A stretch of DNA of 63,296 nt, taken from Bradyrhizobium sp. NAS96.2. GTDB taxonomy: Bacteria > Pseudomonadota > Alphaproteobacteria > Rhizobiales > Xanthobacteraceae. Positions 1 to 8,328 of this stretch are shown here, one piece after another. The stretch spans positions 1-63,296 of the forward strand of contig NZ_LGHK01000107.1 in assembly GCF_001908235.1 (NCBI RefSeq), read 5' to 3'. How positions within the stretch are numbered: the stretch's first letter is position 1; each line of letters starts with the position of its first letter. The translations under genes were made by a program, and so were the position numbers. The notes below the pieces were generated by a model. The model saw only the letters and a program-made list of their open reading frames with translations, was not told the DNA's origin and made no database searches.

Positions 1-2
1 CG

Positions 3-545
3 CAGGCGGCGCCGAGCCGGCGCTCGGTGCTGCGCGGCTTCGCGATGGGCTCGGCGGTATCGGCGATGGCGGCGACGGGCCTCGTCGCGATCGTGCTGCG
101 CAACGACGACGAGCAGCGCATCGAGAACGAGGTGGTGTCGGCGCATCTGCGCTCGCTGCAGGCCGGTCATCTGATCGACGTGGTCTCGACCGATCAGCAT
201 ACGGTCAAGCCCTGGTTCAACGGCAAGCTCGACGTCTCGCCGCCGGTGATCGACCTCACCGCGCAGGGCTTCACCCTGATCGGCGGCCGGCTCGACTACG
301 TCAACGCCCGCGAGATCGGCGCCGTGGTCTACAAGCGGCGCCAGCACGTGATCAATCTGTTCGTGGCGCAGACGGCAAATACCGAACGCAAGACGGCGAA
401 GGTCTCGACGTTGCAGGGCTTCAACATCCGGCGCTGGAGCGACCGCGGCCTGAACTATTGGGCCGTCAGCGATCTCGGCGCCGACGAGCTCAGCGAGTTC
501 GGCGACAAGTTCGAAAGCGCGATGCGCGCGAACAAGGAAGGGTGA
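3..545 (+). CDS. Anti-sigma-factor-like membrane protein (5' truncated)
   Basis: The reading frame is open to the left edge of the window, so only the C-terminal ~180 residues are present. A hydrophobic segment (GFAMGSAVSAMAATGLVAIV, about residues 10-30 of the visible part) is followed by a soluble C-terminal domain that is probably periplasmic, with blocks such as GKLDVSPPVIDL and LIGGRLDYV. This matches the rhizobial anti-sigma-factor (transmembrane transcriptional regulator) family, in which a short N-terminal zinc-binding or sigma-binding domain, missing here, precedes one membrane segment. In that family an ECF sigma gene usually lies immediately upstream, but that is outside the window. 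A GTG at 27 could be read as a start, but the frame upstream of it is open and coding-like, so a truncated gene is more likely. Confidence 0.7.
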   Translation, partial: QAAPSRRSVLRGFAMGSAVSAMAATGLVAIVLRNDDEQRIENEVVSAHLRSLQAGHLIDVVSTDQHTVKPWFNGKLDVSPPVIDLTAQGFTLIGGRLDYVNAREIGAVVYKRRQHVINLFVAQTANTERKTAKVSTLQGFNIRRWSDRGLNYWAVSDLGADELSEFGDKFESAMRANKEG

Positions 546-569
546 GTTTCGAACCCTTGCTCCACAGCT

Positions 570-652
570 GTCATTGCGAGGAGCGACAGCGACGAAGCAA
601 TCCATCTCTCCGCTCGCGGCGCCATGGATTGCTTCGCTTCGCTCGCAATGAC
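570..652. repeat. Imperfect palindromic intergenic repeat (cattgcgag type)
   Basis: The left arm begins gtcattgcgaggagcg at 570 and continues to 605. The right arm (624-652) ends cgctcgcaatgac and pairs with it around a short loop. This type of element, 'cattgcgag...gaagcaatcca', is common between genes in Bradyrhizobium-like genomes. It could fold as a long hairpin in RNA and may help end transcription of the upstream gene. Confidence 0.75.
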
Positions 653-666
653 GGATGAAACAACCT

Positions 667-754
667 CGTAGCCCGGATGGAGCGCAGCGCAATCCGGGAG
701 CGATCTCGCAAGTATCGAACGCCCCGGATTTCGCTGCGCTCCATCCGGGCTACG
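667..754. repeat. Palindromic intergenic repeat (cgtagcccggatgg type)
   Basis: The left arm (667-698) begins cgtagcccggatggagcg and the right arm (722-754) ends ctccatccgggctacg. The arms are near-perfect reverse complements. The same element recurs at 32666-32748, and a fragment of it lies around 33275. It sits ten bases beyond the hpnO stop codon. Confidence 0.8.
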
Positions 755-763
755 GGTTCAGGC

Positions 764-2155
764 TTACGCCGACTTGCGCACCGCGTTGTCGACCAGCGTC
801 TTGCCGAGCGACCAGATCGCGCCGGGGACCTTGTGGCTGCCGGCGATCACCTCGTCGAACGATTTCTCGATCCAGGTGCAGTCTTCCTCGGTGATCGTGA
901 GCGGCGGCAGCAGCTTGATGGTGTGGAGGCCGTGGCCGGCGACTTGCGTGAGGATCTTGTGATCCTTGAACAGCGGCACCGTGATGAGCTGGCAGAACAG
1001 GCCCTTGTTGGCGGTCTCCAGCAGGTTCCACGACGCCTTCAGCCGCAGCGATTTCGGCGGGCCGAACTCGACGCCGATCATCAGGCCCTTGCCGCGGACT
1101 TCCTTCATCAGCTCATAGCCCGGCACCATGCGCGTCAGCGCAAGGCGGAGCTCGGCGCCGCGCTTGGCAGCGTTCTCGACCAGCTTCTCGGCCTTGATGA
1201 CATCGAGCGTCGCGATGCCGGCGGCCATCGCCAGATCGTTCTTGGCGAAGGTCGAACCGTGCACGACCGCGCGGTCCATCTGGTTGAAGATCTTGTCGAA
1301 GATATGCTTGCGCGTCAGCAGCGCGCCGATCGGCACGTGACCGCCGGACAGCGCCTTCGCCAGCAACACCATGTCGGGCTCGATGCCCCAATGCTCGATC
1401 GCGAGGAATTTTCCGGTGCGGCCGATGCCGGTCTGGATCTCGTCGGCGATGAACAGCGTGCCGTATTTGCGGCACAGCGCCAGCGCGCCGGGCAGGAACT
1501 CGTCGGTGGGCATGTTGACGCCCTTGCCCTGGATCGGCTCGACGATGAACGCACCGACCTGTCGCGACGACAGCGCCTTCTCCAGCGCCTCGAGATCGTT
1601 GTAGGGGATCGGGGTGCAGCCCGGCAGCAGCGGCTCGAAGCCGCTGCGGAAATTCGTATCATCGGTCAGCGACAGGGCGCCGTAGGACAGGCCGTGGAAC
1701 GAATGCCCGCAATAGACGATGCCCGGCCGGCCGGTCGCGCCACGCGCGAACTTGATCGCAGCTTCGACGGTTTCGGCGCCGGAATTGGCGAAAAACACCT
1801 TGTCCAGATATGGAACATGTTCCAGAAGGCGTTCCGCGAGCACGCCGGCGAGGGTCGAGACGTCGAGCTGCACGAGATTGGGCAGATCGGCGTCGAGCAC
1901 GCTCTTCAGCGCCTCGCGCAGGGCCGGATGGTTGCGGCCAATCGCAAAAACGCCAAATCCGCTCAATAGATCGAGGTAACGAGCCCCCTGACGATCGAAG
2001 AGGTATTGGCCTTGCCCCTTCTGGAAGCCGACGTCATAGCCGATGGTCTTGAGGACGCGAACGAGCTGCTCGTTGAGGTGACGCGTGTGCATGGCACCGC
2101 GCTGCCCCTCGCGCTCCACAAAAATCTCGGAAACGTCTAAATTGGAACTTACCAT
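764..2155 (-). CDS. hpnO: Class III PLP aminotransferase, hopanoid-associated (HpnO)
   Basis: This 463-residue fold-type I, class III (acetylornithine/ornithine family) aminotransferase carries the family landmarks: the phosphate-binding NSGAETVEAAIKFAR region, IADEIQTGIGRTG with the cofactor Asp, and the PLP lysine in LLAKALSGG (Lys267). In Rhodopseudomonas palustris, HpnO is needed to make aminobacteriohopanetriol, by amination of the C-35 end of a hopanoid side-chain aldehyde. The cluster context here (hpnN, ispH, hpnH, shc) supports the same role over ornithine or beta-alanine metabolism. The ATG at 2155 has a poor ribosome-binding site. An internal ATG at 2092 has an upstream purine run and is an alternative. 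The gene is divergent from the DUF2147 gene. The family is certain; the exact substrate is inferred from context. Confidence 0.85.
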   Translation of the reverse strand: MVSSNLDVSEIFVEREGQRGAMHTRHLNEQLVRVLKTIGYDVGFQKGQGQYLFDRQGARYLDLLSGFGVFAIGRNHPALREALKSVLDADLPNLVQLDVSTLAGVLAERLLEHVPYLDKVFFANSGAETVEAAIKFARGATGRPGIVYCGHSFHGLSYGALSLTDDTNFRSGFEPLLPGCTPIPYNDLEALEKALSSRQVGAFIVEPIQGKGVNMPTDEFLPGALALCRKYGTLFIADEIQTGIGRTGKFLAIEHWGIEPDMVLLAKALSGGHVPIGALLTRKHIFDKIFNQMDRAVVHGSTFAKNDLAMAAGIATLDVIKAEKLVENAAKRGAELRLALTRMVPGYELMKEVRGKGLMIGVEFGPPKSLRLKASWNLLETANKGLFCQLITVPLFKDHKILTQVAGHGLHTIKLLPPLTITEEDCTWIEKSFDEVIAGSHKVPGAIWSLGKTLVDNAVRKSA

Positions 2156-2193
2156 TCGTTACATACGTCGGTTGATGGCCATCTCGTCAACTT

Positions 2194-2216
2194 AAAACGC
2201 TCGCTAGCGGCGTTTT
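2194..2216. promoter_or_regulatory. Inverted repeat between divergent genes (possible operator)
   Basis: AAAACGC and GCGTTTT arms (2194-2200 and 2210-2216) enclose CGCTAGCG, which is itself palindromic. The site lies in the 102-bp gap between the divergent hpnO and DUF2147 starts, where a shared operator would be expected. No T-run follows either arm, so a terminator is unlikely. The binding protein is unknown. Confidence 0.35.
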
Positions 2217-2257
2217 GACCCCCGCTCGGATCGTCTAGTTAAGCACAGGTTTGGACC

Positions 2258-2914
2258 ATGTTGCACTGCCCAAGAACTTTCGCGCGTACAATAGCCTTTT
2301 CAGGTTTATTTTTGGCCACCGTATTATCACCGGCACTTGCAGCGGATCCGACCGGTGACTGGAAGGTCGCGGACGGTGTCGCCACCATCCGCGTCGCCCA
2401 GTGTAATGGCAACATGTGGGGTGCGGTGTCCTGGGAAAAAACCCCCGGCGGCAAGGATAAGAACAATCCTGATCCTGCGAAGCAGAGCAGGCCTACACTC
2501 GGCATGCCGATCCTGATCGACATGAAGAAGAAGGCGGGCGCCGACGCGTGGGAAGGCCAAGTCTACAACGCGAAGGACGGCCAGCTCTACAGCTCGACCA
2601 TCAAGCCGGTCGGCACCGATCAGCTCGAGATCCAGGGCTGCGTGCTCGGCTTCCTGTGCGGCGGCGAGACCTGGACCCGCGTCGGTCCGCCGATCCCGGT
2701 GAGCGCCGCCGGCAACCCGGCTGCTGCCGGCAGCCCGGCTGCGAAGGGCGCCGCTCCCAAATCGGCTGCGCCGCAGAAGACCACCGGTGCCGTGGCGCCT
2801 GCCACCAAGCCCGGTCAAAAGCAGGCAGCCGGTGCTCCGGGCGCCGCCAATGCGTCGGCGGACACCGTGGGCGATATCTGCCTGCTCCCGGATATCGCAC
2901 GACCGACGCACTGA
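2258..2914 (+). CDS. DUF2147 secreted protein with Ala/Pro/Lys-rich tail
   Basis: This 218-residue protein has a signal peptide (FSGLFLATVLSPALA, cleavage near residue 29), then a DUF2147-like domain at about residues 30-150. That domain starts DPTGDWKVADGVATIRV and carries two cysteines in a short loop, GCVLGFLCGGETW. DUF2147 proteins are small periplasmic or surface beta-rich proteins of unknown biochemical role. The last ~65 residues are low-complexity Ala, Gly, Lys and Pro and are probably disordered, which is longer than the usual DUF2147 architecture. The gene points away from hpnO and ends 66 bases before the end of hpnN, with which it converges. Its position inside the hopanoid region suggests an envelope role, but that is inference. 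Confidence 0.8.
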   Translation: MLHCPRTFARTIAFSGLFLATVLSPALAADPTGDWKVADGVATIRVAQCNGNMWGAVSWEKTPGGKDKNNPDPAKQSRPTLGMPILIDMKKKAGADAWEGQVYNAKDGQLYSSTIKPVGTDQLEIQGCVLGFLCGGETWTRVGPPIPVSAAGNPAAAGSPAAKGAAPKSAAPQKTTGAVAPATKPGQKQAAGAPGAANASADTVGDICLLPDIARPTH

Positions 2915-2980
2915 TACCGACGCACCAGTCCGGCTCGGCGGCCTGCCGCCAAGCCGGATCGACAGCGGATCGCCAACGCG

Positions 2981-5596
2981 TCAGGTGACGTCGTTGGCGA
3001 TATCCTCGTCCTTGAGGGTTTCGCGCGGTTTGCCCATCAACGCCGGCTGGAACAGCAGCACTGCCGCGAGCGTCGTGACGAGCGAGAGCGCAAGCAGCTT
3101 GCCCATGCTCGCGGTGCCGGGATGACTGGATAGCCAAAGGCTGCCGAACGCCGTCGCCGTGGTCAACGCGCTGAAAAAGATCGCGCGCGTCAGGCTCGAT
3201 TGCAGCAGATTCGTCCTGCCCTGCCGCCATGCCGTGACATAGTAGATCTTGAACGCCACGCCGACGCCGAGCAGCAGCGGCAACGCGACGATATTGGCGA
3301 AGTTGAGCGGCAGCCCGATCAAGACGCAGATCTCCAGCGTGACGATGCCGGCGACCAGCAGCGGCACCAGCGTCATCAGCACGTCGACGACGCGGCGCAG
3401 CGTCAGCCACAGCAGCAGGCCGATCGTGACCAGCGCCAGAATGCCGGCGTGGATGAACGCATTCACGATGACGTCGCCCGACTTCAGGATCGACACCGGT
3501 CCGCCGATCGCAGTCGGCTCGGCGGCGAGCACGGCGTCGGCGAAGCGGCGCAGATTGTCGTTGTCGTTCGGATCACCCTTCGGCTCCGCCTCGACACGCA
3601 TCAGGCCGTCCTTGGTCTTCCAGCTCGCGACCAGTTCCGGCGGCAGGTTCTGCAGCGTGACGGTCTGGGCCTGCAACGTGTTGCGGAGCTGATCGAACAC
3701 GATCTTCATCGGCGCGACGAAGACCTCCTGGGCCTTGTCGCGGGTCGCCTGGGTCGAATCCGCAAGCTTCTGCAAGGCGTCGGCGAGCCGGCGCGCGGCA
3801 ACCGCGCCCGGTCCCTTGCCGTCGCCCGCGGTCTTGCGCAGGCTGTCGACCGAGCTCTTCAGCGACTCGACATTCTCCTGATCCGACGGTGCCGGATCGA
3901 CCGAGTCCGGGTTGAGCGCAGGGCCGAGCGTCTTGGCCGCCTGTGCGATCAGCTTCAGCTTGGCCGGCTGGTCCTCCGGCACGAAGCTGTCGAGCGACAT
4001 CACGCGCGACACTTCCGGCAGCTTCTCGAGCTTGGCCTCGATCTTCTTGGCGTCGGCCTCCGAGCGCGTCATCACGTCGATGGCGTTGGCGCCGGTGTTC
4101 GGATCCTTCCTCAGATCGAGGAAGGTCGCGATCGATTCCGCCTGCTTGTTGCGCAGATTGATCGGGTTGAAGTCGAACTTCATGTAGTGGAGCAGCGGCA
4201 GGCCCGCGACCGTGACCAGCAGCGTGCCGACGATGATCGGGACACGATGCTTCTCCAGGAAGTGGTCGACCGGCGCCAGGAAGGCGTAGCCGACAGGCTC
4301 CTTCTCTCCCGGAGGATTGAGCAGGTCGAGCAGCGCCGGCAGCACCGTGATGCTGGTGATGAAGGCCACCAGCATGCCGGCGCCGGCGATCTTGCCGAGT
4401 TCGGAGATGCCCTTGTAGTCGGTCGGCAGGAAGCACAGGAAGCCTGCAGCGGTCGCCATCGCCGCGAGCGACAGCGGCACCGCGGATCGGCGCGCCGCGT
4501 TCTCGAGCGCCAACGTCAGATTGTCGTTCTTGAAGCGCTCGGAACGGTAGCGCACGCTGAACTGGATGCCGAAGTCGACACCGAGGCCGACGAACAGCAC
4601 CGCAAAGGCGATCGAGAGCAGGTTCAGCGATCCGACCATCATCAGGCCGACCGCCGTGGTGATGGCAAGGCCGATGAACAGGTTCACGAACACCGCGAAG
4701 ATGATCTTGCCGGAATGCAGCGCCATCCAGAGGATGATCAGCACGATCACCACGGTGCCGATGCCGTTGGTGATCGCGCCATCCTGCACGGTGGCGTATT
4801 CCTCGTTGGCGATCGGCACGGGGCCGGTCAGGCGCACGCGCGCGTGATATTCGGTGGGGAATTTCAGATCGGCGGCCGCCTGCCGGATCGCGTCGGTCGC
4901 GGCCTTGCCGGGCTCCAGCGCCGAATAGTCGATGATCGGCTTGATCTCGATGAAGGCGCGCTTGTCCGAATCGGTCAGCGGTTTGTCGCTGGTGAGCTCA
5001 CGCCACGAGAAGGTCGCGCTGCCCTTGGCGAGGACGGTCTCGACGGTCTCGGAGATCAGGTTGAAGGGCGGCGCGGTATTGTCGAGCTTGACCTGTCCGC
5101 GCTTGACGCCGGCAAGGCCGGTCTCGAGCGCACCGGTCAGGCCGCGAATCGAAGGGTCGCCCGCCATGATCTCGATCAGCGGCGCGGCCGATTCGAGCTG
5201 GCCCGTGACCTTGCCGACCTCTTCGGTCGGCAGGAACAGCAGACCATTCTTCTCGAAGAATTCGCCTGAGCCGAGCGCGGTGATGGCCTCGAAGTTCTTC
5301 TTGTCGGCTTGCAGCTTCGCGGTGAGCGCCTTGGCCGCCGAGCTGGTCAGCTCGGGCGTCGCTCCCTCGACGACCGCCAGGATCAGCCGCTCGCGGTCAA
5401 AGGCTTCCTCGAACTGATTGTCGCGCTTGCGCCAATCCAGATCCGGCGAGATCAGCTTGTTGATGTCGGTGTTGATCGAGAAATTGCGGGCCGTGTAGAA
5501 GCCGGCGCCGATCGACAGCAGCACAGCGAGAATGACAACCGGAAGGGCAAAACGCGTACAGGTCCTAACAACGGAGACGACAATATTTGTCAGCAC
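2981..5596 (-). CDS. hpnN: Hopanoid transporter HpnN (RND/MMPL family)
   Basis: About 871 residues with the RND/MMPL architecture: one N-terminal transmembrane helix, a large periplasmic domain (about residues 45-280), a block of five to six helices, a second periplasmic domain, and a second helix block. The core includes VLFVGLGVDFGIQFSVRYRS (helix 4 region) and LPLLLGVGVAFKIYYVTAWR. Size and position match HpnN, which moves hopanoids from the inner to the outer membrane in Rhodopseudomonas and Burkholderia. The GTG at 5596 (LTNIVVSVVRT) is preferred because it has a purine-rich AGAAAG upstream and starts just before the first membrane helix. An upstream in-frame ATG at 5734 would add 46 non-homologous residues. 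It is divergent from ispH. Confidence 0.9.
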   Translation of the reverse strand: MLTNIVVSVVRTCTRFALPVVILAVLLSIGAGFYTARNFSINTDINKLISPDLDWRKRDNQFEEAFDRERLILAVVEGATPELTSSAAKALTAKLQADKKNFEAITALGSGEFFEKNGLLFLPTEEVGKVTGQLESAAPLIEIMAGDPSIRGLTGALETGLAGVKRGQVKLDNTAPPFNLISETVETVLAKGSATFSWRELTSDKPLTDSDKRAFIEIKPIIDYSALEPGKAATDAIRQAAADLKFPTEYHARVRLTGPVPIANEEYATVQDGAITNGIGTVVIVLIILWMALHSGKIIFAVFVNLFIGLAITTAVGLMMVGSLNLLSIAFAVLFVGLGVDFGIQFSVRYRSERFKNDNLTLALENAARRSAVPLSLAAMATAAGFLCFLPTDYKGISELGKIAGAGMLVAFITSITVLPALLDLLNPPGEKEPVGYAFLAPVDHFLEKHRVPIIVGTLLVTVAGLPLLHYMKFDFNPINLRNKQAESIATFLDLRKDPNTGANAIDVMTRSEADAKKIEAKLEKLPEVSRVMSLDSFVPEDQPAKLKLIAQAAKTLGPALNPDSVDPAPSDQENVESLKSSVDSLRKTAGDGKGPGAVAARRLADALQKLADSTQATRDKAQEVFVAPMKIVFDQLRNTLQAQTVTLQNLPPELVASWKTKDGLMRVEAEPKGDPNDNDNLRRFADAVLAAEPTAIGGPVSILKSGDVIVNAFIHAGILALVTIGLLLWLTLRRVVDVLMTLVPLLVAGIVTLEICVLIGLPLNFANIVALPLLLGVGVAFKIYYVTAWRQGRTNLLQSSLTRAIFFSALTTATAFGSLWLSSHPGTASMGKLLALSLVTTLAAVLLFQPALMGKPRETLKDEDIANDVT

Positions 5597-6061
5597 TTCG
5601 TTTCTTTCTAATCTCGGGGAAGCATGGCCGAAAACGCCCGCTCTGTAGCGGAGTTCCCGGGACCGATCTAATGTTGTTTTGGTTATCTTCCTCGACGAGA
5701 TAGCGAGGAGGTTCCAAAGCACAGGAACGGCCACGAGTGGCCGGTATAAACCGCATCAGTGGGCGATAAAGTGACGAACAAGTGAGGGAGACGGACGGTC
5801 GCAGGACCGAAATCCACACTATATTACCTCAAACCCCTCTCCTTGCCGACCGCCCACCCGCTCGAAGCGCTACCTTTTTGCCACAAATCCCTGTATTTCC
5901 ATGCCCTTGAGGGCGCGGATCACGTGCAGGACCTGAGATGGTGCGGACATTGCAACGGATGTTGCGAGGTCCGACCTGGCGGAGTGCGTTGCCGAAAAGG
6001 CCGCAAGGCTTGGAAGCAGGGCTTGGAATGAGGCTGGTGCAATTTGCGTAACGGACGACCG
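5597..6061. other. Intergenic region between divergent hpnN and ispH
   Basis: This 465-bp gap must hold the promoters for hpnN (leftward) and ispH-hpnH (rightward). No convincing protein, RNA gene or strong hairpin was recognised. Short open frames here lack family resemblance and good ribosome-binding sites. Confidence 0.5.
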
Positions 6062-6988
6062 ATGGAAGTGTTTCTTGCTCAGCCGCGCGGCTTCTGCGCT
6101 GGCGTCGTGCGCGCGATCGAAATCGTCGAACGCGCGCTCGCGAAGTATGGCCCGCCGGTCTATGTCCGCCACGAGATCGTTCACAACAAGCACGTGGTCG
6201 AAAGCCTGAAGAAGAAGGGCGCGATCTTCGTCGAGGACCTGTCGGAAGTGCCGGCCAAGGCGGTGACCGTCTTCAGTGCCCATGGCGTCGCCAGGAGCGT
6301 CGAGGAGGAGGCGGAAGCCCGCGACCTGCCCGTACTCAACGCCACCTGCCCGCTCGTCACCAAGGTCCACAACCAGGGCAAACGCTATATCTCGAAGGGC
6401 CGCGCCCTGATCCTGATCGGGCATGCCGGCCACCCGGAGGTCGAGGGAACCATGGGCCAGGTTCCGGGGCCGGTCCTGCTGGTCCAGAGCGTCCAGGATG
6501 TGGCGGAATTGCGGCTGCCGACCGACACCCCGGTCGCCTATATCACCCAGACCACCCTGTCCGTGGACGACACCAGGGACATCATCGCGGCCCTTCAGGC
6601 AAAATTTACAGATATTCAAGGCCCGAACATCAGGGATATCTGCTATGCGACACAGAACCGCCAATCTGCGGTAAGGGACCTAAGTAAGCTGGTGGACGTC
6701 ATTTTGGTGGTGGGGGCCGCCAATAGTTCCAACTCGAACAGGCTTCGCGAAATCGGCACCGAGGTCGGCGTCGCGAGTTATCTGATTGCCGATGGGAGCG
6801 AGCTCAACCCGGACTGGCTGAAGGATGCCAAGGCCGTCGGCATCACGGCGGGTGCGTCGGCACCCGAAGTTTTGGTCGACGATGTGATCGAGGCCCTGCG
6901 GCGCATCGGACCTGTCTCGGTCTCGGTCGTTCCGGGCCGTGAAGAGAATATCGAATTCCGGCTGCCGGCCGAACTGACTGCGGGCTGA
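6062..6988 (+). CDS. ispH: 4-hydroxy-3-methylbut-2-enyl diphosphate reductase
   Basis: This is the last enzyme of the MEP pathway. It reduces HMBPP to isopentenyl and dimethylallyl diphosphate with a [4Fe-4S] cluster, and so feeds C5 units to hopanoids. The 308-residue protein has the three cluster cysteines at the expected spacing: Cys12 (RGFCAGVV), Cys96 (NATCPLV) and Cys194 (DICYATQNRQ). It also has the substrate-binding HEIVHNKHVV and the SSNSNRL motif. The ATG at 6062 matches the family N-terminus (MEVFLAQPRG). A TTG at 6044 would add six residues and cannot be excluded. hpnH follows 45 bases downstream on the same strand, so the two are probably cotranscribed, linking precursor supply with hopanoid synthesis. 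Bradyrhizobium may carry a second ispH elsewhere, which cannot be seen here. Confidence 0.93.
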   Translation: MEVFLAQPRGFCAGVVRAIEIVERALAKYGPPVYVRHEIVHNKHVVESLKKKGAIFVEDLSEVPAKAVTVFSAHGVARSVEEEAEARDLPVLNATCPLVTKVHNQGKRYISKGRALILIGHAGHPEVEGTMGQVPGPVLLVQSVQDVAELRLPTDTPVAYITQTTLSVDDTRDIIAALQAKFTDIQGPNIRDICYATQNRQSAVRDLSKLVDVILVVGAANSSNSNRLREIGTEVGVASYLIADGSELNPDWLKDAKAVGITAGASAPEVLVDDVIEALRRIGPVSVSVVPGREENIEFRLPAELTAG

Positions 6989-7033
6989 TCTGAACCCACT
7001 TCCCTTTGATAAGTGCAGAAAGAAAATCGTCTA

Positions 7034-8194
7034 ATGGCTATACCGTTATTCAAGGAAATGCGTATCGGCGGTTATCTGATCAAGCAGAAGCTGCTTGGCC
7101 GCAAACGCTATCCGCTCGTGCTGATGCTCGAACCCTTGTTCCGCTGCAACCTCGCCTGCGTCGGCTGCGGCAAGATCGACTATCCCGATGCGATCCTCAA
7201 TCGCCGCATGACGGCGCAGGAGTGCTGGGACGCGGCCGATGAATGCGGCGCGCCGATGGTGGCGATCCCCGGCGGCGAGCCGCTGATCCACAAGGAGATC
7301 GGCGAGATCGTGCGCGGCCTCGTGGCGCGCAAGAAGTTCGTCTCGCTGTGCACCAATGCGCTGCTGCTCGAGAAGAAGCTCGACCTGTTCGAGCCGTCGC
7401 CCTACCTGTTCTTCTCGGTGCATCTCGACGGCCTGAAGGACCATCACGACAAGGCGGTGTCGCAGAAGGGCGTGTTCGATCGCGCCGTCTCTGCGATCAA
7501 GGCGGCGAAGGCACGTGGCTTCACGGTCAACGTCAACGCCACCATCTTCGACGGCCATCCGGCCGAAGAGATCGCCAAGTTCCTCGACTTCACCACCGAG
7601 CTCGGCGTCGGCGTCTCGATGTCGCCGGGTTACGCCTATGAGCGTGCGCCCGACCAGGAGCACTTCCTCAACCGCACCAAGACCAAGAAGCTGTTCCGCG
7701 ACGTCTTTGCGCTCGGCAAGGGCAAGAAGTGGAATTTCATGCATTCCGGCCTGTTCCTCGACTTCCTCGCCGGCAACCAGGAATACGAGTGCACGCCCTG
7801 GGGCATGCCGGCGCGCAACATCTTCGGCTGGCAGAAGCCCTGCTATCTGCTCGGTGAAGGCTATGCGAAGACCTTCAAGGAGCTGATGGACACCACCGAT
7901 TGGGAGACCTACGGCACCGGCAAGTACGAGAAGTGCGCCGACTGTATGGCCCATTGCGGCTACGAGCCGACCGCGGCCACCGCTGCGATCAACAATCCGC
8001 TGAAGGCGATGTGGGTCGCGCTGCGCGGCATCAAGACGTCGGGTCCGATGGCGCCGGAGATCGACATGTCGAAGCAGCGCCCGGCGCAGTACATCTTCGC
8101 CGAGCAGGTCCAGAAGAAGCTCTCGGAGATCCGCCGCGACGAGGCTGCCGCCGCAGCCGCCAAGCAGCAAGCCAAGGCTTCCACGGCCGCGTAA
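7034..8194 (+). CDS. hpnH: Adenosyl-hopene transferase HpnH (radical SAM)
   Basis: HpnH joins the 5'-deoxyadenosyl group to diploptene to give adenosylhopane, the first step of side-chain extension. The 386-residue protein carries the radical-SAM cluster motif CNLACVGC (Cys38, Cys42, Cys45), the GGEPL loop and a C-terminal Cys-containing region (KCADCMAHCGYEP) that fits a SPASM-like extension or structural cysteines. The ATG at 7034 is chosen because it follows an AGAAAGAAA purine run and gives the family start MAIPLFKEMRIGGYL. It lies downstream of ispH and ends 26 bases before a strong terminator. The product passes to HpnG, encoded convergently. Confidence 0.95.
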   Translation: MAIPLFKEMRIGGYLIKQKLLGRKRYPLVLMLEPLFRCNLACVGCGKIDYPDAILNRRMTAQECWDAADECGAPMVAIPGGEPLIHKEIGEIVRGLVARKKFVSLCTNALLLEKKLDLFEPSPYLFFSVHLDGLKDHHDKAVSQKGVFDRAVSAIKAAKARGFTVNVNATIFDGHPAEEIAKFLDFTTELGVGVSMSPGYAYERAPDQEHFLNRTKTKKLFRDVFALGKGKKWNFMHSGLFLDFLAGNQEYECTPWGMPARNIFGWQKPCYLLGEGYAKTFKELMDTTDWETYGTGKYEKCADCMAHCGYEPTAATAAINNPLKAMWVALRGIKTSGPMAPEIDMSKQRPAQYIFAEQVQKKLSEIRRDEAAAAAAKQQAKASTAA

Positions 8195-8220
8195 TCCGCG
8201 CCGCCAGGCACAGCAAAGCA

Positions 8221-8257
8221 AAAGGCCCGATCGCGATGCGATCGGGCCTTTGTTTTT
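8221..8257 (+). terminator. Rho-independent terminator after hpnH
   Basis: A 14-bp perfect stem (AAAGGCCCGATCGC, 8221-8234, with its complement at 8238-8251) and a 3-base loop are followed by GTTTTT. The hairpin can act on rightward transcripts of ispH-hpnH and possibly also on the leftward hpnC-G operon. Confidence 0.85.
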
Positions 8258-8328
8258 GAGCCAAGTGCTTTGAGCTTGGTGTTTTGAGCCCGGTGCGGCG
8301 AGCCCCCGTCCCGGTCCGAGACGGCAGA

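Noticed and set aside
3200..5269. A 689-codon open frame antisense to hpnN
   Set aside because: High GC removes stop codons from the opposite strand. The translation is Arg/Gln/Asp-rich without any known domain and overlaps a well-supported RND transporter.
5843..6031. A 62-codon frame upstream of ispH
   Set aside because: It has cysteine pairs that look like a zinc motif by chance, but no good ribosome-binding site and no related family was recognised.
6044..6061. TTG start for ispH
   Set aside because: It would add MRNGRP before the conserved family N-terminus. The ATG at 6062 fits homologues better.
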